A DNA stretch of 64,000 bases, taken from assembly GCA_013400155.1 (NCBI GenBank), contig VXBM01000093.1:256393-320392 (forward strand), read 5' to 3'. A program made the translations under genes and the position numbers. The stretch comes from Helopsaltes ochotensis. Its lineage: Eukaryota > Chordata > Aves > Passeriformes > Locustellidae. The notes below the pieces were generated by a model, which was given only the letters and a program-made list of their open reading frames with translations, had not been told where the DNA came from and searched no databases. Positions 10,059 through 22,275 of the stretch are shown one piece after another; within the stretch, counting starts at the first letter, position 1, and the number at the start of each line of letters is the position of its first letter.

Positions 10059-13000
10059 AGGGCCTGGCTGAATGTTCTGCATCACCCTGCATTCCTCCAG
10101 GTATTCTGCATCTGGTGGATTTGTAGCTGTAGATATGTAATATATATGTATTCAGGCACGTGTATGCTCACTAAAAATGTGGTGACCAGCATGAGTCGTG
10201 GCTGCCTTTTTACTGCTTCTGAGGAGTTTACATCTAATGATTTTTTGTCCTCTTAAGTCTTCTTGGAGTATGGCCTTGGGCTAGTGCACAAACCCTGACC
10301 CACAATATGAGCATAATAACTCAACAGCATTGTTTGCACACAAAACCTCTAATATTTTTACTGCTCTGGAGCACTGCGTGGGGCCATATAATTCGATAGG
10401 GGGATGAGATGATTGCTGTTTTGGCATCTGACAGGTGACTGTCAAGTTTTCAGTTCATTTTCATTTAATATGAGAGTCTCACCTGTGTGTTTCCAGTCTG
10501 TCCTGATCCTGTTTTGTCCTTTCTGCTCCCTTCAGCCCGTTGCCATCTCCAGCTCCATCTCCTTCCCCTGCATCTGCAGCCTCCTTAGGGGGTGTTTCAT
10601 TGCTGATACCCCCATGCACGTCCTTCAGACTTCTCAGACCACGGAGGCAACACTGTGTGTGGCTGGCTTGCCTTGGTGCTGCAAAATGGGGAGGGAAAGT
10701 TCAGGTTTGGTCACCCCTGATACAAACAAAGGTGCCCCTCTTGGCTGCTGCCTTGGTCTCCTGGCTGGTGCAAGCTCCCTTTTCCTCCTGTTTTTTCCTG
10801 CCTTTTCACTGCCTTTTCCTTCTCCCCAGCTGCAGTCCTCTGGTTTAGTGTTCCTGGTTTGAAAATTGCATGTGATGATAGTGCTTTTGACAAAATATTC
10901 TGCAGTTAGGAACAATTCCTTGGGGCAGCCTGCTGGTATTAGGTTGAAGGCCTAACCTCCTCCAGCAAATATTTAACACCAGAATGATCTCAATTTCATC
11001 TGGCTGAAAACATCCCACTGTGGTCCTTGAATCACATGAAGTTTTTCCCCCAACAAATTCAGACAGTTGTATTCTACACAAATTGGTAGCCAAATAAAGG
11101 ACCACCTGCTTCTAAATGCATACTTCTAGATTTTCTCTTGATTTCTGGTGGCAGTTTTCAGTTGTATTCTCCAGATAAAAATGATCCACGTGCTATTTGA
11201 CAAATATGCAAATACCACTCTCGTCTGACTTACAGACTGCACAAGAACTTAGTAAAAAGTATTGGAGAAATATTAAGGCTCGTAAATGTCTCTATTTGAA
11301 TCAGTGCTTAAAATGATCTTCAATTTGTGGTGGAAATGCAATAAGACTGGAGCAGAATACTTTTGAAATCCTACTTGAGGTGATTATGTAAGTTATGAGA
11401 TGTCTACTATCCAGTGTAAAGCCCATGGAGATATTCTTATTCCAGGGGAGCTTTTTTTGAACCAATATTTCCCCTGCCCTGGTAGGCCAGTGATAACAAA
11501 CACCGCCTTGCACTTGCAGCATAAATGTCAGTAAAATAACTTGTTAAAAAAACCCCCAAACATTGATTTTCTTGTTTGCATTTTCATTTTCTTTGACAGA
11601 CACTAAGTGAATGAGTGCAAACTCTTAGCCTGAGGGCTCCAGAGGCATTAGAGCGGTGGCAGGGAGGGCCGAGCAAGGCAGGTGGCACTTCCTTGGTCCA
11701 GCGTGGTGCCAGGCTGGCAGGGAGCAGTGTGAGCACCCAGCTCTGCCTCCAGCACCTTCTTAGAGCAGTCACAGGACAAGCTGCAGAGCAAGGGAAGGGA
11801 TTCACCTCAGCCTCAGACCAGAGGTGGTCCCAGAAACATTTCCGTGGCTGAGGCAGAGAGCGCATCACACAGAGCCGGCAGAGCTGCCGGTCCTCTCGGT
11901 AATTTGGGACCCTCTAGGTCACGTGAAGGTTTCCCTCAAAAAGGTCTTCCCACAGCATTCTCCAGCTCTCTCTGCAAAGCCAAGGGCACCAGCAGACTCC
12001 TTCCTCCCTCCATTTCCTGCTGCCTCCATGCAGACCCCTCTGAGAGGGCAGCTGGCCCATGGCACATCACCGCAGCAGGCTCTGCCTGCCCGCCCAGCCC
12101 AGAGGGGACAGTCCGGGCTTGGCTGGGGCCATCCAAACCACCCCACTGTGACCCCTGGGGGACTCCGGCAGCGTCCTGGGCTCTGCTCCCATCCACAGAG
12201 AGCAGCCATTCCCACATGGACCCAAAAGGCCACGTGCTGGTCTCGGACCTGCACAATGCAATATAAACATGTGCAGGCCTCGGTTCTTTTGTACCCAGCA
12301 GGGAGATTTTCTAAGTGACTCGCTCCCCGTGCCAGGCCAAGCTTTCTTATGCCAAAGAGACAGAGAGCAAAAGTTAACTCCTGTCCTAGCAGAGGTTAGT
12401 CCTGCTCCTGGTGTTATTGCAACAAGGAATAAGATCTGCATTTGGACAACAAAGGCCTGGAGTAACCAGGCTGTGAAGTGGAGATTTTGACTCACGATTC
12501 AGAGTTTACAGAAGTAGCTGTGCCTGCCAGATCACACCTGTTTAAAGCAGCTGGAATGGGTCTTAAGGTTCTTTATTCTTAGTACTATTTTGCTGTCAGG
12601 AAACAGCCATGAAAGCCAATAGCAAAGCATGTGTCTGATCTCATCTCCTTTCAGAGCTGATTCTCAGATAGGATGAAGGCTTTTTGCTGCTTTTTGGTTA
12701 CTAGATAAGCTCACATGCTGAGAGCTCTAGGTGGATCTGAAGGATCAAACCCTGTTTATAATTCATCTGTGCTCAAGGTGAGGCTATGCGATAGAATTTC
12801 CATTTTTATAAGTTTGCTTTCTTTAAAAAATAAAAAAGACAAGAAAGAAAAGAAGAAATGGAAATACACCAAAGAGATTTGTTCAAAGAGCCCCACCTTA
12901 GGAAATGGCAGAATGAAGTTGGTTTTGGTCTCTTTTCTGAACTCTGGCAGGATGGTGTTAATAACCTTCTTTTAATGTAGATTTTGAGCGTGCAATACAT

Positions 13001-13182
13001 GCAGAGAGGGGAGTGTACTGTGTTTAACATGTCTGTAAATGCCAGATCTTACAAAGCACACAAGAGTCAGACTTATGTGGGCTGACAATGGCTAAAATCC
13101 TCTTCTTTCTTTGTGTCAGTTATATTTTGAGTTCAGGGGGGTTGTACAGAATTTCAGATGTTGGTTGAAGATGCTCATTGTA
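10059..13182. other. Unique non-coding sequence
   Basis: No gene or repeat family is recognised. 11620-12250 is GC-rich with overlapping open frames on both strands (up to 164 codons), interpreted as chance. A clean minus-strand donor-like site CACAG|GTGAGA lies near 10475, but no matching acceptor was convincing. The remainder is AT-rich and ordinary. Confidence 0.5.
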
Positions 13183-13248
13183 GGGGGCTGGACCAGATGA
13201 CCTTTAGAGGTCCTTTCCAGCCCAAACTAGTCTATGATCCTATAATTC
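13183..13248 (+). mobile_element. CR1 LINE 3'-end fragment
   Basis: It shows the CR1 tail order: GGGCTGGACCAGATGACC, a GAGGTCCTTTCCAGCCC block, then CTATGATCCTAT, a diverged pair of the terminal octamer. Only the last 70 or so bases survive. The 5' boundary is not sharp, and weak similarity may begin near 13166. Confidence 0.85.
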
Positions 13249-13629
13249 CATATTTACAGAAGTGTTTTGTTAAGTTTTTCATGCAAAAGGCAAAGTTAGT
13301 CATTATATGAAAAGTGCCATTTGAAAGGGACCTCTGGTTGGACCAAGAGAAGGAAAAGTTTGCGAGGTGTTGCCAATGTTTCCTCTCTTAGTCAGGGGTA
13401 TCCCAGACCCAAAAACATTGTGGGAATTCCATTTAGGCCTGGAGAAGTCCCCCATGGCCTATGAGAGTGAAAGACTGTGCAGCTTCATGTTTTACTGTGA
13501 AGAGCAGAAGATGCTCATGAAAAATAATGCACTGGTGCCAGATATTAGCACCTTGTGGAAGATCCTGTCACCACCCAAGTGATTTTCCCATACAACAAAA
13601 GTCTGGGGAAAGTTGCCAGCTCCTGTTAC
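13249..13629. other. Unique non-coding sequence, CpG-depleted
   Basis: Ordinary AT-leaning DNA with one CpG in about 380 bases. It is useful as the local background for the CpG-rich element that follows. No gene is recognised. Confidence 0.6.
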
Positions 13630-13861
13630 AGTGAGCGATGTAATACGAGCACTTTTTCTCCCCTCACTGCAAACATTTTTGTGTAACGCGAGATGCCGAT
13701 CTGTCTGAAAGCTATTGATGGGCTCTGTGCCGTCTCATGGGAGGAGTGAAGCGGTATTTTAAGTGATATAGTCATATAATGTCTTTGTTTAAAAACATGG
13801 AAATCTAACTGCCTTAACACTCCGCCGCACGATTCCGCAGGACATGTGAAGCACGGCACGC
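13630..13861. promoter_or_regulatory. Candidate regulatory element: CpG-retaining, moderate GC
   Basis: I count 13 CpG dinucleotides in about 230 bases at 45% GC, an observed/expected ratio near 1. The flanks carry about one CpG per 250-380 bases. CpG normally decays in methylated vertebrate DNA, so this indicates germline hypomethylation or purifying selection. It is not a GC-rich promoter island, and the segment has stops in all useful frames. No repeat family is recognised. The dinucleotide counts are direct; the regulatory reading is inference. Confidence 0.4.
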
Positions 13862-14180
13862 TGCAGCATTTAGTCTGGGAAGGATTCCCTTGTCACTGTC
13901 AAAATTGTTTCAGAAGTCTAAATTAATGCATAGCACTGCATTTATTAAAATGTGAAATAATCATAAATTTTTCATTCTTTGTACACTTAAGCTAATTTTC
14001 ACATAAATGAAGCACTTGGCAGTTGAAATTCCACATATGGCTGACAGTGATGTTTGATGTCAGAACAATGCCCTGAGCTCCATGCAAATTAAACATATTT
14101 TAATTATTCGGGATATCCATTCTTCTTTTACAGTGTGTCTAAGCAGAATATTAAAAGGAATTTTAAGTGTAATGTATTGT
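13862..14180. promoter_or_regulatory. AT-rich candidate conserved non-coding stretch with octamer motif
   Basis: Next to the CpG-retaining element, this AT-rich stretch carries several TAAT cores and a perfect octamer ATGCAAAT at 14082-14089 running directly into TAAACATATTTTAATTA. This texture is common in vertebrate developmental enhancers. One sequence cannot prove conservation, so the call is tentative. Confidence 0.3.
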
Positions 14181-15951
14181 CAGCAGCTGACTCCATCAGC
14201 CAGGGTGAATCCTCTTGCCTCTTCTGCTGATGAAAGGGAAATGACCCAAAGTGCAAATCAGAAAAGAGCACAAGAGAAAGTAAAACTTTTCTTCATCTTC
14301 AGATGTTGTCTGGCTTCAGGGGACCAGACAAGACTCCCCCTCCGGCAGTGACCTTTGTGGGTCAACTGAGGGGTGTTGGCCTGAGCTCCCAGTTAAATAT
14401 CAGATTTCTAAGTAACAGAGGCACTTTTAGCAGACAAAAATAAATAAAACCTATTAGGCTCCAGTTTAGGCAAATGAAAAGTTTTTCTTAGCTTTGGCTA
14501 AGTGCTGCCTCACAACCTGGAGTGGAGAGACTTTCTGAAAAGTGGGATCATGCCTACTCCAGGGTCTTGTGCAAGTGATTTGGGTCAATTCTCTATAGTG
14601 ATCTGAAGTCCTAAGACAATACAAGCAATAATTAATTCTTTATCACATCTGTTGTCATAGGATTGCTTATAGACATTGGCTATTGTTTAGGAGGATTGCT
14701 TTGCTAGGCTGCTTAGAATTTATTTGCACTTTTAGTAGCACTTGTGATTATTTTTAGACAAAAGTACATTGGTCTTAAGAAGCTGAAAGCAAATAAACGT
14801 TGTAAGGGAGGAATTATTGTCTTTGATTATCAATACTTCAAAAAAAGAGGAAAAAATAGTTTAAAAGAGAAAAAAATCACCCCCAATGGAAATTAAAAGG
14901 GATGTTCCAAAATATGAAGGATGTTTTGCAGAATTTCAGCAGAAGCCATTGATTCTACCCTGTATTTGTTTAATAAAGTGGATGACTTGAAAAATTAATC
15001 AGGCTTCTAGTTTCCCTAGGATTACTTTCCCTTTTGCATGAAAGAAAGACCCTTTTGCTAACTATAACCTGTGTAAAACTTTGCCATTGTGTTCAGATGC
15101 TTTGTTTTTCTGAAGGTGGGAGGATCTCGTGGTCACGATCACAGGCATTTGACTCAGTTCTTGTTCTTGAAACAAGGACAAAACCTTGTATCTCACTTGT
15201 TGTTTCTGGGTGGTTGGTGGTTTGTTTTTTGGGGTTTTTTTTGGTTTGTTTATTTTTGGGTTTTTTTAATCATCTGTCCTCTGGGTAAATTTAAATCTCT
15301 GACCCCCTCTAGCTGCTGTGTAAAAGAGCTCCTTGATTCCTTGCCTTCCTCCCCTCCACTGCAGAGATGAAGAGTGAAGTTCTGAGAAGGCTGGGGCAGG
15401 AAAACTAAGGAAGATTTTTGGCCCAGAGGAAGAGGAGTTGAGAGTGAAGGCATGGAGCCAGTAAACCTTAATGGCTCAAGAGTCAAAAAGTAGCTAATAA
15501 GCTTCTAGATTATATGGGGGAGATGCTTCATGCAGTTTTTCAATCATCTTATTTTCTGTGGAAAGGCTTTGGGTTTTGAAATGTGGATATAAGCTCTCCA
15601 GTAAGTTCTGGCTCCCTAAACCTTGCTCCCGAGGGTTTCCTGTGGAGGATCAGCTATTAAAAATGTACTGAGACACCATTAAAGATGAGAAGTAAAAAAT
15701 TCTGACACTCAAAAAGTTTTTTTTTTTCTCCTCTTAACTTTTCCTGTTCCAGCTTCAGGAGTGAAAGCTTCAGTGCACTTATTAGCTTCCCAGTTAATGA
15801 GATCTTGAAACGGGTGTTTTGCTTTGCTTTCCCCTGGCTCATCACGCCGCCTCCTCTTTGGAGAGTGGCCACAGAGTGAAGATGAGGAAAGAAGAGTGCA
15901 GGACTCATTATGTGCTTGTTAGTTGTTGTGAGCAGATAGATTCTGAACTGG

Positions 15952-15952
<1 letters not shown>
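14181..15952. other. Unique non-coding sequence
   Basis: No gene is seen. A G/T-only tract covers 15207-15251 and continues with interruptions to about 15267. The rest is AT-leaning and unremarkable. Confidence 0.55.
15207..15251 (+). repeat. G/T-only low-complexity tract
   Basis: Forty-five bases contain only G and T, in runs such as GGTTGGTGG and T6/G4/T8, with similar sequence on to 15267. It is degenerate simple sequence with no fixed period. Confidence 0.75.

Positions 15953-16018
<66 letters not shown>
15953..16018. repeat. Homopolymer T66
   Basis: Sixty-six uninterrupted T bases. No AATAAA lies on the minus strand beside it, and no target-site duplication was found, so a minus-strand processed retrocopy is not supported. 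Length in the true genome is uncertain because sequencing handles such runs poorly. Confidence 0.9.
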
Positions 16019-17846
16019 CAATTCAGTCCTTCCTCTGTGTGCATTCCAAGATTTGCTTTTTTTGGCACCTTCAGATGTGATGGGTAGCGTGCTGCTCAGA
16101 GGCAAACTGTGCTTGCAAACTTTTGTCAGGCACCTCAAAATGCAGATATAAAACTCTCGGAGATTGTTCCCTTTCTTGTTTTAGGAACCTCTGCCGCTTT
16201 CTCTATCCATGTGAGCAGAGCTAGGAAATAATGTGGACCATCAGATTAGGTTCCAGCAAGAAGCTTGCAGTTGAATAATGTTGGCAAGTACCGCCTATAG
16301 GACATGGAAACTACAGCTGAAGGATAATCCTTATTTCTTGTTTCTCCCTGTGGGGTTTGCAATAGGCGATGAGACTGGACTAGAAGGCGTGGGAAAAACA
16401 GGCCTCTGTTTTGGGAGAAGGTGAGAGTTAAAGGCATTCAGACAGAGAAAGTGGCCTTGCTTAAACTGTCAAAAGATAAAAATACTTCAGAATACCTGAC
16501 CATTGCACAAAACTGCAGAAATACTGAGTAACCCTCTCTTCTTAGTAGGGTATTTGGTATATTGTTATTTATAAAGGGAAGCATTCCTCAAGTAGCCATC
16601 AGCTCCTTAGAATTAGATGTGGATTAGGTTGGTTTGTGTGCGTGCCCATGTGCATTCTTCTTTTTCCAGCTGCTGAATATGAGTCTGGTTTCAGAGACAA
16701 GTTGGCCCAAGGCAGTGTGGGAAGACAGGGACAGCTTCATAAAAGAGGTGGCAGAAAGGCAACCAAAGAATTGTGAGTTTATCTAGGTTTTAGGAGAAGT
16801 TAAAGACATGGGCTGAGTTCGCCTACAGTCTTGTGCGCATAAATGCAGAACTCTGAAGGAGAGGGCGGTGAGTTGGTTTATTTGTAGATAGAAGAGCAAA
16901 GTGAAGCCGAGGAGAACATCTGCAGAGAGCAGCAGGACCCGTGGAAACAGAACTCCCTCATCCATCGCCTCTGAAACAAGCCCAGCTAATCCTGGCACGT
17001 GCTCAGGTCATGGGACAGAGTCCCCTTGGCTGTTGTCACAGGCTGATGGACCTGTGCCCTGTCAGCAGCCCGGGACAGGCCAGGCCAGCACCTCTGGGAG
17101 ATGTCCCTCCCTTTCCCACCACACTCCTCATCGCTTCCAACCAAAGCAGATGTTTCAGCAAATAAACAACCCTTTTGCTCTGCCTAGAGGTTAATAAGGT
17201 TAGTGCTGGGAAACAATGCAGCCTTGAGCAGATTGGTTGTGCACTGACTGGTGAGGGTTTAACAAGCTGCTCTGCGGAGGCAGCGGGGATGGGCTGGGGC
17301 TGCTGGTGAAGGGATTGCACCAGCCTAATGAATTGGTGCTCACAGCAGATATTGTCGGGGATGTGGCATCTAAAATGGATGGGATTGCATCCCTAGGCTT
17401 TCCTGGGCTGTGTTCCTCCTCTTGCTGCTGCTGCTGCACATTCCATTAATCTGCTAATCATTCCATTAAAGTTCAAGAGCAGTGTCCTGAAATTAAAGAG
17501 AGGCCTGTAAATGTGGCAGGATAACTCACAGTCCCCCTTAGCTCCTCACTAACAGTGAGAGCTACTCAAGTGATTTGGAGAAGGCTGGGTGATAGATTTG
17601 AAGTGTTGAGGGGGGGGGATTCCTCTTTTTCATTGTTTTTCTTATATCTAGAGGAGGTGAGAAGGAATAACAGGGAGGTCAGGGTATGTAGGAATACCAA
17701 AGACAAGTTTTCATGGCATATTCTCATCAGCTGAAATGTGACCTCCTGTACTGACTGGTTGAAAAGCTGTGTGAAAAAGAACAATAAAGTGTTCCCTTGT
17801 GAACATTTGCACAGGATGGGAGGGATTTGTTCTTACCTAGGAGAGA
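16019..17846. other. Unique non-coding sequence
   Basis: No gene is recognised. A good acceptor-like tract (TTCTTCTTTTTCCAG) ends at about 16670 and is followed by an open frame of 38 codons, but the downstream donor is poor. A G9 run lies at 17610-17618 and a short (CTG)n at about 17424. The stretch near 17446-17520 is AT-rich. Confidence 0.5.
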
Positions 17847-17847
17847 N

Positions 17848-17936
<89 letters not shown>
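17847..17936. repeat. Homopolymer A89 with adjoining ambiguous base N
   Basis: One N at 17847 is followed by 89 uninterrupted A bases. The N is the only ambiguous base noticed in the window and suggests the consensus was unresolved here. An AATAAA lies near 17784, about 60 bases upstream, which is too far for a typical poly(A) junction. No retrocopied gene was recognised upstream. Confidence 0.9.
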
Positions 17937-17937
<1 letters not shown>

Positions 17938-20900
17938 CACCAGGTGCCAAAAGGACCATTTATCATCATTAAAAGTTTTTTTTCATTTTTACACAAAACT
18001 TAGGAAAGCACTTTTTTTGCCTTAATAGGAAAACAAGCAAGGGTTCTGGATGGTGCATTCTTGGGAGTAGGCAGTGGCAGCGACAGGGACTGCTGCAGTG
18101 ACAATTGCCCTTCAAAAACAAGCAAAAGGCCTTCAAAAAAGGCAAAAAGGCATGTCCTTTGGTTTTGTCAAACCCACCACTGTTTGGCCATTTTGCTAAA
18201 ATGAGTGGAATTCCTCCCTTGGTGGGCTTCTGACTGCTGTTCAATAGGATTAAATTAGAACTGGGATTCTTCTAAGAAAAGTCCTGGAATCAATTGCAGT
18301 ATTGACACTATTCCAGAAAAGAGAGAGAGCCAGCATGAACTCAATAAGCCTCAAATAATGCCCAGTGCCTTTCACTGCTAAATGATTTCTGAAAAAAAAA
18401 AAAAGTTTTTTTTTTTTCCTTGTCTAGGTCTTTAATTAATCTTTCTTCTCAGTCTTTTGTCATCTCCGGAACTGTTCAATGCAGTGCATGACTGACTCAT
18501 CCTGTCCTGTGTATCTGGATTAAGAGTTTGGCACATACAGACAATGTTTGCAAATATGGGGGCTGGAGGACTGAGCCAGGTAAAGCAATTCAACTGTCTA
18601 AAAATGCTTGTGAGTGCTTTGTCAAACTTTAAAAGGCTCTGACATGGCCCGGTTAATTAGTAGGAATTAGACGACTTGAAAAATCTCCCTTGGTCCTTTG
18701 TCCGTATCCTTAGGTCTGTGAGAAGTAATAAATGTTTCAAGATCTGGACCAGAAGGTCAGTGGAAGTCTAAAGAAAATACCCACTGACTTCTGTGTCTTG
18801 GACCAGACTTAGATAACTGGAGGGAAGGACATGTGTGTTGGAAAGGATGTGCTGTAGGCCCTGCACATCCATCATCTGGGTTAATGAATATTGAACTAGA
18901 CTCTGGGTCAAAACCAGGACTTGAATCCAGCACATGGAAGTGAAAACTTTAACGTTTGGTGTACAAGGTTAGGATGAGTTGGCTGAGAGAGAGGATTAAA
19001 TGGGCTGAGAGCATTCCAAGACCTTGTTGTTTCCCCACCGTATCAATACTGAAATTCCTTGCGCCACTCTGGTTTTCTTACCCTCACTAATGTTGATGTA
19101 GGGCAATTTACAGTGCCTTTCAGGATGGCAATTAAAGAAGCCAACAACCACACAGTCAATTAGTGGGGAAACAACAATCAATAGAACGTACAATGAGCCC
19201 TAACTAGCACTAAGACAATTAAGACACCGGAGATAAAACAGCGACCAGTGACAAGTGCTAAATCTCTTGCCAGGACTGTAGGTGAGTGGAATGAACTTGG
19301 TCCCTAGGGATTGCCAGGTTCTTCCCTCAGCCTTGCTACTGACACACCCCATGGCCTTTGCCAGATCTACTAAGTCCTAAATTATTTGTGCCATAGTATA
19401 AACCTTCAGTTCCTTCAGGAACCGAAGTAGCAGTGGGAATTCGATATTATTTCATATTTTGTATTTCTGTGAGCTCCATTTTGATGTTGTAGGTGCTGCC
19501 TGGTCAGCCATAACCTCCTGGGGCCAGTGATTGTTCTCACCTGCCCTCAGGGACATTCAAACCCACGGAGGTGAACTTCAAAAACCACGGAGCTGATTTT
19601 TCAGGGTGTGAAGCTCTTGGAACTCTTTGCTTTGGCCCAGTTTATCAGCATCAGTTTCCTGTGAGTTGCATTGTGGGACTTTTAAGGAAGGCCGCTGCTC
19701 CGAATTCCATTGGGTTTGCAAACAGCAAGAGAAATGCCTTTGGGCTGGCACTGGGCCTCCATGGCCACGGAGAGAGGAGCTGCCTGAGCTGCCTGTTGAG
19801 GCTGACAACGCTCACAAGCGTTTGCTGAAACAGGGATCATACGGCAAATTGTGCAAGTATTGCCGAGACAAAAAGGTTTAATGTGCTGTGTGTCTGCCAA
19901 AGGCATCCCAGACCCAGCGGGGGTAGGGACGCTCGGAGGGCTGATCTTTTAACAGCAGTATCCATGTCTGCTTGACTGATCTGCTGTGGTCTTGAGGAGC
20001 AATAGATGGGTTTAATGTGCAACAGCAGCAGAACCCTGTTTCCTTTCTCTTTGGTGCATTAGTAGTGTCATTCATAAGTGTTCCTGAGTTACCCTGCCAC
20101 ACTGTACGAGTGAAAAGTGCAGAAGTTCATGAATAAGTTATAACCTGAACCCTATTAATAGTCCCACTGATGATATGTTACGGCAGTCCTCTGGCTTCTC
20201 CCCCACCCTCCGGCTTAACTCTTACTCTGCCTGCCAGGGGCTGGGCTGTGAAAAGCCTCCCCAACAGTGCTGTGAGAGCTGACTGCCCTTCTGTGGGTGT
20301 TGGTGAGCTGCAGACCGCACATGTGAGCCTGCTTTGTTCTCCTTCGAGGGAAAGTATCTCTAGATGTCGACTGAGCCACTGGTCCTTGTTCAGGGTCAGT
20401 GAAGGTGGGATTTTCCAGGGCAGAACCTCCATGTTTCATTCCTGTTGCTGCTGAAGCACAGCTGGTGCCAGGTTTAATCCTCTCATCCAGGGTGGTAGTG
20501 GTGTTTGCTAAGGTTAGTATTTAAAGCCATTAGGATAAATGGTTGGTGCCAGGGGGTGTTGGTGGAGCATGGCTGAGCCAACTTCATTCAAGGGACAGCA
20601 GAATATGTCACTTCCACAAAACCATTAATCTTATGGCTTCAAAATGTTTGTTATTAAGGGCAAGATAGGTTGGAAAAATGCTGCCTGGGCTTATAGAAGT
20701 TCTTTCCTTGAGATTACAGGGGGCTTTCATTCTGTGATGCCAGTGACATGTACAAGCTATTCTTTGCTGCTGGCTTGAGCTGCTGAGCTGAGCAGGTCTC
20801 TATCCTTCTCCAGACCATAACAAATACCTCCCCACTCCTGCTCCAGCAAGGTCCTTCCTCATTCCCTCTGCAGGCACAGGCTTTACTCCTCCATCCCTGT

Positions 20901-22009
20901 TCCATCTGCACCATTTATCTCCTCCATTCCATCTCCAAGAGAAAACTCTTGACACAACCCAAGAATAAGGCTTTTTAAATGATTGCAAACTCGATCTTTG
21001 TATTTACCCACATCAGGGTAATTCCATGGAGCTGGAGTGTAAATTTGTCAGGTGCTACTTTATCTTTGCCAACCTCAGCCTAAATGCATGGCCAGGCCAC
21101 CAGGACTGAGCTTGAGTTGATCACAACCATGATGTAATTCAGCAAAATAATAATTTATTGGTATTACTGGCTTTGAGCTTGAACAGCCTTGCAAACTTTT
21201 AGAGAAAATATTTTTGAAGACCGCTCTCAGAGGTGAGGACTGAAAATCTCCATATATCACATGCAACCCAGAAATCTTCAGTTGAAAAAGGATCCTTAAT
21301 GCCATTACTGAGGAGAACACCTGCACTGAGGTGAGCCTGTGCCATGCTGGAACCTGCTGAGAACAACAGGTAGATTTGCAAATAGGGGACCAGGGAACTG
21401 ATATGTAATAAGAAATTGTTCATGATCCCAAACCATCAAAACCCTCTAAAAAAACAGGTTAGAATAACTTTGTAAGTACTTTCTATATGTAACCTCAGAC
21501 TTCCCAACCGTATGTGTTGTGTGAACAAAATTGAACTTTGTTCCTTCCTTATTAACATAAAAAAGGATTAATTCTAATTTTATGGGAGAACAAGAGATTG
21601 TTCATTACTGATAAAGGTTGCATTAAAGCTCTATCTAGACTTACAGGAGGGAAAGTGGGGAATTTATCCAATATTTTAAAACACATGCCCCACAGATTTT
21701 CCAGCACCATGGAGAAAAGCTTTATAAACCAGCGCAGATAGATGGAAGGCTGTGATAGGTCTTCAGCTGAAGGCAATGCTGAGATATTACAGTGATAGTC
21801 ATGTTAGAAAAGATGATAGATTAGATGCAGCCCCACTGGAGGGGGCATGTGTGCACTGACTGCTGAATGCTCTGTGCACATAGAGATACAGCTCTGGAGC
21901 CATCACTTAGCAGCTCTGAAATGTCTGTACAATTTTTTATGCTGTAATTTTGTATTGTTCATAAATATTCATAGGTACTGCTGCTTTTCTTGATCTCATT
22001 TTAGTGAAG
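17937..22009. other. Unique non-coding sequence
   Basis: No gene is recognised. An A13-G-T12 inverted repeat lies at 18392-18417. A strong minus-strand donor-like site (GCAG|GTGAGA) lies near 19540, but no open frame with a matching acceptor could be assembled. 20170-20450 is mildly GC-rich with short overlapping open frames. Confidence 0.5.
18392..18417. repeat. A13-G-T12 inverted repeat
   Basis: Thirteen A bases, one G, then twelve T bases form a nearly perfect self-complementary low-complexity element. It probably arose from slippage of adjoining homopolymers. Confidence 0.85.
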
Positions 22010-22275
22010 CAGCACAGTCTGTTGGTTAGGGAGGGAAGCTTGGAGGCAGTCAGAGCTCCAGACTTCTGCCCAAATGCCACTGGATTCCTGGGTGGCTGTA
22101 AACCAGGCACTTAACCTCATCATGCTCCAGTTTTCCTATCTGTAGATTAGCTATCACGCAAATAAGTGTCCTCCTTGCAGGGGAGTGGGAGGCATTAATT
22201 AATGCCTGCAGAACGACTGGAGCCCCTCCACTGAAAGGTGCTCCAGAAGTGCAAATGGATTATTGTTATTATGAT
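22010..22275 (+). mobile_element. MIR-type ancient SINE, near full length
   Basis: The segment follows the MIR plan from end to end. A tRNA-related head (CACAGTCTGTTGGTTAGGGA) is followed by a core with GAGCTCCAGACTTCTGCC. Then come the CACTTAACCT block, a CCAGTTTTCCTATCTGTAG block (family form: CAGTTTCCTCATCTGTA), and a 3' end with GTGCTCCAGAAGTGCAAATG leading to TATTGTTATTATG. The block order and spacing make coincidence unlikely. MIR elements were active in early amniotes, so this copy is very old. A clear, nearly full-length copy in a low-repeat genome may have been kept for a function. Assignment to a subfamily such as an amniote MIR1 needs a library search. Confidence 0.8.
22191..22206. 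repeat. 16-bp perfect palindrome inside the MIR
   Basis: GGCATTAATTAATGCC is identical to its reverse complement. It falls where the MIR consensus has an AT-rich GATTAAATG-like stretch, so it may have arisen by a few substitutions. It contains two TAAT homeodomain cores. Confidence 0.8.

Noticed and set aside
17700..17936. Processed retrocopy ending in A89
   Set aside because: The AATAAA is about 60 bases from the A run, no recognisable transcript lies upstream, and no target-site duplication was found.
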